A stretch of 10,161 nucleotides of DNA, from contig JBASFN010000046.1 of the NCBI GenBank assembly GCA_049653045.1, positions 1 through 10,161 of the forward strand, read 5' to 3'. A program made the translations under genes and the position numbers. The DNA is from UBA7657 sp049653045 (lineage in GTDB: Bacteria > Pseudomonadota > Alphaproteobacteria > Micavibrionales > Micavibrionaceae). Positions 7,096 through 10,161 of this stretch are shown piece by piece. The stretch's first letter is position 1. The number at the start of each line of letters is the position of its first letter. The notes below the pieces were generated by a model, which saw nothing but the letters and a program-made list of their open reading frames with translations, did not search any database and was not told the DNA's origin.

Positions 7096-7692
7096 TCAGG
7101 CGGCTTCTTTCTTTTTGCCGGCTCCGAGGAGGATGGTTTCCAGCTTTGCCGTTGCCTTAAGCTCTGGGATTTTCTGGACGGCGGCAACTTCACGAGCCAG
7201 TCTTTCAAGAGCCGATTGGTAAATCTGACGCTCGCTGTAGGATTGCTCTCCGTCGTCGTTGCTGCGTTTAAGGTCGCGCAGAACTTCGGCGATGGAAATA
7301 GGGTCGCCCGAATTGATCTTCATTTCGTATTCCTGTGCGCGGCGGCTCCACATGGTGCGGCGTACGCGTGAGCGACCTTGAAGCGTTTTCATCGCATCCT
7401 TCAGGCGATTGCCGGAGCTGAGTTTACGCAGGCCGCAAGTGCGTGCCTTTGCAACTGGAATTTTCAAGCGCATACGGTCTTTTTCAAAGCTGATGGCATA
7501 AAGGGAAATCTCTGTTCCGCCAATCACATGCGTTTCAATGCCCTCGATTTGACCCACGCCGTGGACGGGGTATACAACGACATCGCCCTTAGCGAAGTCG
7601 AGATTATCATTGCCAGCCGGTTCTTTTTTGGCTTTGGGGGCTTGTGGTGCTTTTTGGGCGATAGGGGCTTTTGTTGTGGCTGGCTTTTTCAT
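7096..7692 (-). CDS. carD: CarD family transcriptional regulator
   Basis: A 198-residue CarD/CdnL-type protein, a global regulator that binds the RNA polymerase beta subunit and stabilises open promoter complexes. The N-terminal 30 residues are a flexible Ala/Lys/Pro/Gln-rich tail. The RNA-polymerase-interaction domain begins at DFAKGDVVVYPVHGVGQIEGIE (residues 32-53) and runs to about 90. The helical C-terminal domain contains the conserved Trp115 in RRTMWSRRAQEYE, which in studied homologues wedges into the minor groove at the -10 edge, and the SYSERQIYQSALERLAREVA helix (151-170). It ends in a basic GKKKEAA tail. The ATG at 7692 follows an AAGG at about 13 bases, a weak ribosome site; the tail makes an internal start possible but no better candidate is seen. 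It is transcribed alone, ends in its own terminator, and is divergent from the unknown gene at 8076. Confidence 0.95.
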   Translation of the reverse strand: MKKPATTKAPIAQKAPQAPKAKKEPAGNDNLDFAKGDVVVYPVHGVGQIEGIETHVIGGTEISLYAISFEKDRMRLKIPVAKARTCGLRKLSSGNRLKDAMKTLQGRSRVRRTMWSRRAQEYEMKINSGDPISIAEVLRDLKRSNDDGEQSYSERQIYQSALERLAREVAAVQKIPELKATAKLETILLGAGKKKEAA

Positions 7693-7766
7693 TTTTCATA
7701 TACCTTTTTTGTTTTGTTGTATGCCGGTCAGAGAAAAAATTTGAGCGAAAAGACGACAAAACTGTT

Positions 7767-7789
7767 CCACGAATTTTGTGAATTCGTGG
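7767..7789. repeat. Perfect 9-base inverted repeat upstream of carD
   Basis: CCACGAATT (7767-7775) and AATTCGTGG (7781-7789) are exact reverse complements around a 5-base spacer (TTGTG). It lies about 75 bases upstream of the carD start codon, in the divergent intergenic region. It is not followed by a T run on either strand, so it is more likely an operator or a leader hairpin than a terminator. Confidence 0.75.
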
Positions 7790-7877
7790 GTCTGCTAGGT
7801 CAGATAATCGCTACTGCTCAGTTAAGGAGGTTGAGGCTATCCGAAAATCGACAAAAATTCAACAACTAAATTTTTCC

Positions 7878-7895
7878 AATATTGTAACATATTGA
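7878..7895. repeat. AT-rich inverted repeat in divergent promoter region
   Basis: CAATAT (7878-7883) and ATATTG (7890-7895) are reverse complements separated by 6 bases. The 18-base span is the size of a typical dimeric repressor site, but such AT-rich palindromes also arise by chance. Confidence 0.4.
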
Positions 7896-8018
7896 AATTT
7901 AATGATTATTTTTGTGTTTTTCTTTTTTCATGTATTTGATGCGTTTAATATATTTTGTTGGAATTCTTATTTGTGCAATCTGCTCGGGTTATTATTTATT
8001 ACATTAAGTATAAAAAAA

Positions 8019-8047
8019 TTGACTTAAAAATTTCTATTCTGTAAAAG
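8019..8047 (+). promoter_or_regulatory. Likely sigma-70-type promoter of the unknown gene
   Basis: TTGACT (8019-8024, five of six consensus bases) is followed after 17 bases by TAAAAG (8042-8047, four of six). The predicted start of transcription is near 8054, giving a leader of about 20 bases that contains the ribosome site of the gene starting at 8076. Confidence 0.5.
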
Positions 8048-8063
8048 ATTTTGGCGCAATTAT

Positions 8064-8068
8064 GGAGG
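8064..8068 (+). promoter_or_regulatory. Ribosome binding site that fixes the GTG start
   Basis: GGAGG lies 7 bases before the GTG at 8076. This is one of the two best ribosome sites in the window and supports the GTG as the true start, with no need for an internal ATG. Confidence 0.8.
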
Positions 8069-8075
8069 ATTTACT

Positions 8076-9428
8076 GTGTCTGCTTTAAAAGCTTTTTTGA
8101 TTGATCTTCGTTCCAAGACCCTTGCCTATGTCAATTATCAGGATATTGCCAAGCAGATTGGAAAGGACGAAAAGATATTGGGCGCATTGCTCGCTTACCA
8201 CGAAGATGTTGCTAATAAGAAAATTGTAGAGTGCGATATTGCTGAGATTGATATTACAAAACCTAAGAACATTTTGGCTTTGGAGTTGGGAACAGACAGG
8301 TTGCTTCCTGTGGTTCATGTGGTGCGTAATCGGGAAGAGCAAAGATTTCAAGAGCAGTTCAATCATTATGGCAGGCAGACAAAAATCATATCGGATTTTT
8401 TGTATAAGCCCGTTCATACACCAACGCTTTCGTCCCTTGATGTCGCCGTTAAAAAGTTTTTCAAGATGGATGATGTTTTAGCGGAAAGGATCAAGCAAGG
8501 ATTTCAGAGCGGCGATGATGTTGGCAAGCGTAAAGAATATGCACGCTTTTTTATGAATGAATTTGTGCAGAATATCAGGAAATTTGATTTTAAGAGAGAA
8601 GGTTTAAGTGCTGCCGAGGGGGAGTTATTGATAAATATTTTTCTTCAGGCAGAGGAGAGATATAAAAAATATACTTCAAGTAATAAAGAGAAAAATCATG
8701 TAGTAGAAAAGTCGATGGAGGCTCCTTCGGTTAAAGTGACTCCTGTCATTGATCCTCAGCAGAGGTTGCGTGATCTAAGGAAAAACCTTCAAGCGGAATT
8801 GGAAGCTTACCCGGCGCGTTATTCGGATTTTCAGGAGAAATTTTCTGTAGCAAAGTACGATCGCAGGGAATTACTGAATGTTGAATATGAGCTTGCGCCG
8901 GACATCATGCAGGAAGCGGTGGAGGCACTTTGTGCTTCGGCAGAGGAGATTGAGCGTATTCTGGGGGCGCATGAAGTCTTGCGCCATGAAATAGAAAAGT
9001 TCGGGGTGGAGGCGAAGGTTAAGCAGACGCATGCCGATCTTTCAGGTTTTGGTCGCTATGAAATACTTACGTTGAAACAAAAGTATTTGCGTGATGTCTG
9101 GGCGGGGCTGGAGATTCCTGTTTTACCAAAACCGGATAAGTCAGAAGTCAATTTTGATGATTTGCCAGATGATTTGGAATTGATGGATATAGTTCCCTCT
9201 CTTAAAAAGTTGAGAATACAAGATAGCAAGATTTCTGCGGCGTGGAATTCCTATAGCAGGGGGAATGTCCTTTTGAGGGGCACTCTGGATCATTTTTATG
9301 GGGATGTTAATTCTGTTGAGGGCTTGAGTAGAAAAGCGCAGGTTGCGATCGGCATTTTGCAGACGGAAGAGGCGACGTTACGAAGCCAACTCGAAAAGAT
9401 AGAAGAACAGCAAAATACTCTTGGTTAA
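8076..9428 (+). CDS. Uncharacterised 450-residue helical protein
   Basis: I do not recognise this protein. It starts at a GTG with a strong ribosome site and a plausible promoter, so it is very likely expressed. It is predicted soluble, charged and mostly helical, with no signal peptide, membrane segment, nucleotide-binding loop, zinc motif or catalytic signature that I can see. Two halves are visible: residues 1-195, and 228-450, joined by a polar Ser/Asn/Lys/Glu-rich linker (about 198-227). The C-terminal half contains charged helices (QQRLRDLRKNLQAELEAYP, SAEEIERILGAHEVLRHEIEKFG) and ends in a likely short coiled coil (EEATLRSQLEKIEEQQ). A loose motif recurs, YDRRELL at 261-267 and FGRYEIL at 325-331, which might mark weak helical repeats. 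Its base composition appears more AT-rich than its neighbours. It stands alone: divergent from carD and convergent with the LD-carboxypeptidase gene 2 bases away. No function can be proposed. Confidence 0.85.
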   Translation: MSALKAFLIDLRSKTLAYVNYQDIAKQIGKDEKILGALLAYHEDVANKKIVECDIAEIDITKPKNILALELGTDRLLPVVHVVRNREEQRFQEQFNHYGRQTKIISDFLYKPVHTPTLSSLDVAVKKFFKMDDVLAERIKQGFQSGDDVGKRKEYARFFMNEFVQNIRKFDFKREGLSAAEGELLINIFLQAEERYKKYTSSNKEKNHVVEKSMEAPSVKVTPVIDPQQRLRDLRKNLQAELEAYPARYSDFQEKFSVAKYDRRELLNVEYELAPDIMQEAVEALCASAEEIERILGAHEVLRHEIEKFGVEAKVKQTHADLSGFGRYEILTLKQKYLRDVWAGLEIPVLPKPDKSEVNFDDLPDDLELMDIVPSLKKLRIQDSKISAAWNSYSRGNVLLRGTLDHFYGDVNSVEGLSRKAQVAIGILQTEEATLRSQLEKIEEQQNTLG

Positions 9429-9430
9429 TT

Positions 9431-10161
9431 TTAGATATTTTCCTGCAGATGCAATGATTTTTTTCCGGTATCAAGGCGGGCGGTGATGCCGACCGGGTAT
9501 GTGTAGAGATCTTTGCCGTGGCCGAATGGAGCATTCATTATGACCGGGATATTTAGGTCGTCGGTGTGTTCGCGGATAATATCTTCCAGCGTAAATCCAT
9601 AGGGGCGTCCGGAATCTTTCATATCGGTAAATTGGCCGAGGATCAGGCCGTTAATATCTTTGAGCACGCCCATTCTTTTCAAATGCAGCATCATTCGGTC
9701 GATATGGCTGAATTCTTCGTTGCAATCTTCAAGGAAAAGGAGTGATCCCTTCCAGAATTCGCTGGGAAGGGTTTGGGGTAGATATTGAAACAGGCTTAAA
9801 TTTCCCCCGAATAATTTTCCTTCGGCCTTGCCGGGTGTGATGATTTTTGTTTTTCCCCAAGGGTAGTCTGGCTTTTTTCCCGCGAGCAGGTCGAGGATGT
9901 GCGCGAGTTGTTTATATTTATGCAGGTTTTTAAAAATGGGACCGTGGAAGGTTGGTATGCCGGTGTTTACGGTCACGGCGTTGAGGAGGGCGGTGACGTC
10001 GCTGAACCCCACCAGGATTTTTGGTTTGCGCTTCATGGCTTCGAAATTGATCGAGTCGACGAGATGCAGGGCGCGATTGCCGCCGCCCGCCGCCCAGATG
10101 GCGCGGATGTCGTCCCTCTGCCACAAACCTTGTAGCGCGAGCGTTTTTTGAAGTTGTGTTC
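9431..10161 (-). CDS. LD-carboxypeptidase, family S66 (5' end outside window)
   Basis: Serine peptidase of the LdcA/MccF family. LdcA cleaves the L,D bond between diaminopimelate and terminal D-alanine of murein tetrapeptides during cell-wall recycling in the cytoplasm; MccF relatives hydrolyse microcin C. The frame is open to the right edge, so roughly the first 60-80 residues are missing; the TTG at 10126 is internal, since conserved sequence (TLALQGLWQRDDIRAIWAAGGGN) continues upstream of it. The catalytic set is visible: the nucleophile serine in VGFSDVTALL (codon 10001-10003), the glutamate in LLFLEDCNEE (9728-9730) and the histidine in APFGHGKD (9518-9520). Their spacing of 91 and 70 residues fits the family. 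THGP-like TFHGP and KLFGGNLS also match. The gene ends 2 bases from the convergent unknown gene. LdcA is more likely than MccF, but the split cannot be settled from this part. Confidence 0.93.
   Translation of the reverse strand, partial: TQLQKTLALQGLWQRDDIRAIWAAGGGNRALHLVDSINFEAMKRKPKILVGFSDVTALLNAVTVNTGIPTFHGPIFKNLHKYKQLAHILDLLAGKKPDYPWGKTKIITPGKAEGKLFGGNLSLFQYLPQTLPSEFWKGSLLFLEDCNEEFSHIDRMMLHLKRMGVLKDINGLILGQFTDMKDSGRPYGFTLEDIIREHTDDLNIPVIMNAPFGHGKDLYTYPVGITARLDTGKKSLHLQENI

Larger units (their letters stand above)
7693..8075. other. AT-rich divergent intergenic region
   Basis: This 383-base gap separates carD (-) from the unknown gene (+) and must hold both promoters. It is clearly richer in A and T than the rest of the window, especially from about 7860 to 8060. 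It contains a perfect 9-base inverted repeat (7767-7789), a 6-base AT-rich inverted repeat (7878-7895), and a likely promoter and ribosome site for the plus-strand gene. A TAAGGAGG at 7823-7830 has no usable start codon after it. I see no tRNA, no small gene with coding character and no convincing carD promoter hexamers. Confidence 0.6.

Noticed and set aside
7823..7866. TAAGGAGG followed by a short frame beginning TTG at 7831
   Set aside because: The TTG directly abuts the ribosome-site-like sequence with no spacing, the frame has only about a dozen codons, and no ATG or GTG lies at a usable distance.
7378..7869. 163-codon plus-strand open frame over carD and the intergenic region
   Set aside because: It is mostly antisense to the well-supported carD gene, has no family resemblance and no ribosome site.
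1..10161. Mobile element, CRISPR array, tRNA or rRNA
   Set aside because: No transposase or integrase sequence, no regularly spaced repeats, and no cloverleaf or rRNA-like segment was seen on either strand.

Overview
The window looks like a compact chromosomal segment of an alphaproteobacterium of moderate base composition. The clues are a DUF2336-type protein, an RpoH with the alphaproteobacterial form, a CarD regulator with an Ala/Lys/Pro-rich tail, an M48 lipoprotein peptidase with a LysM-like C-terminus, and a PPP-like protein of a kind I associate with this class. A Micavibrio- or Rhodospirillales-like host is possible, but this is inference; the sequence carries no rRNA or other direct taxonomic marker.

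Layout from left to right. The 3' part of a DUF2336-like gene (+) runs into phosphoglycerate kinase (-), and their ends overlap by 9 bases. Upstream of pgk on the same strand lie a proline iminopeptidase-like hydrolase and a secreted SNase-fold protein; the three are closely spaced (12 and 21 bases) and could be one operon read leftwards. The SNase-like gene starts head-to-head with an M48 metalloprotease lipoprotein gene (+), with the two start codons overlapping. The M48 gene ends 6 bases from the end of rpoH (-). Upstream of rpoH is a PPP-phosphatase-like gene (-) that has lost most metal ligands, then a good rho-independent terminator belonging to carD (-).

A 383-base AT-rich intergenic region with two clear inverted repeats separates carD from a divergent 450-residue protein that I do not recognise (+). 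That gene ends 2 bases from an S66 LD-carboxypeptidase gene (-), which runs off the right edge.

Functionally the window mixes central metabolism (pgk), envelope and peptide housekeeping (M48 lipoprotein, LD-carboxypeptidase, proline iminopeptidase) and global transcription control (RpoH, CarD). The M48 lipoprotein and RpoH both fit envelope or protein stress, but they are convergent, not co-transcribed. The most interesting points are two enzyme folds that seem to have lost their catalytic residues (SNase-like and PPP-like) and the unrecognised gene with its structured upstream region. I found no mobile element, CRISPR array, tRNA or rRNA, and no strong evidence for a complete new system.
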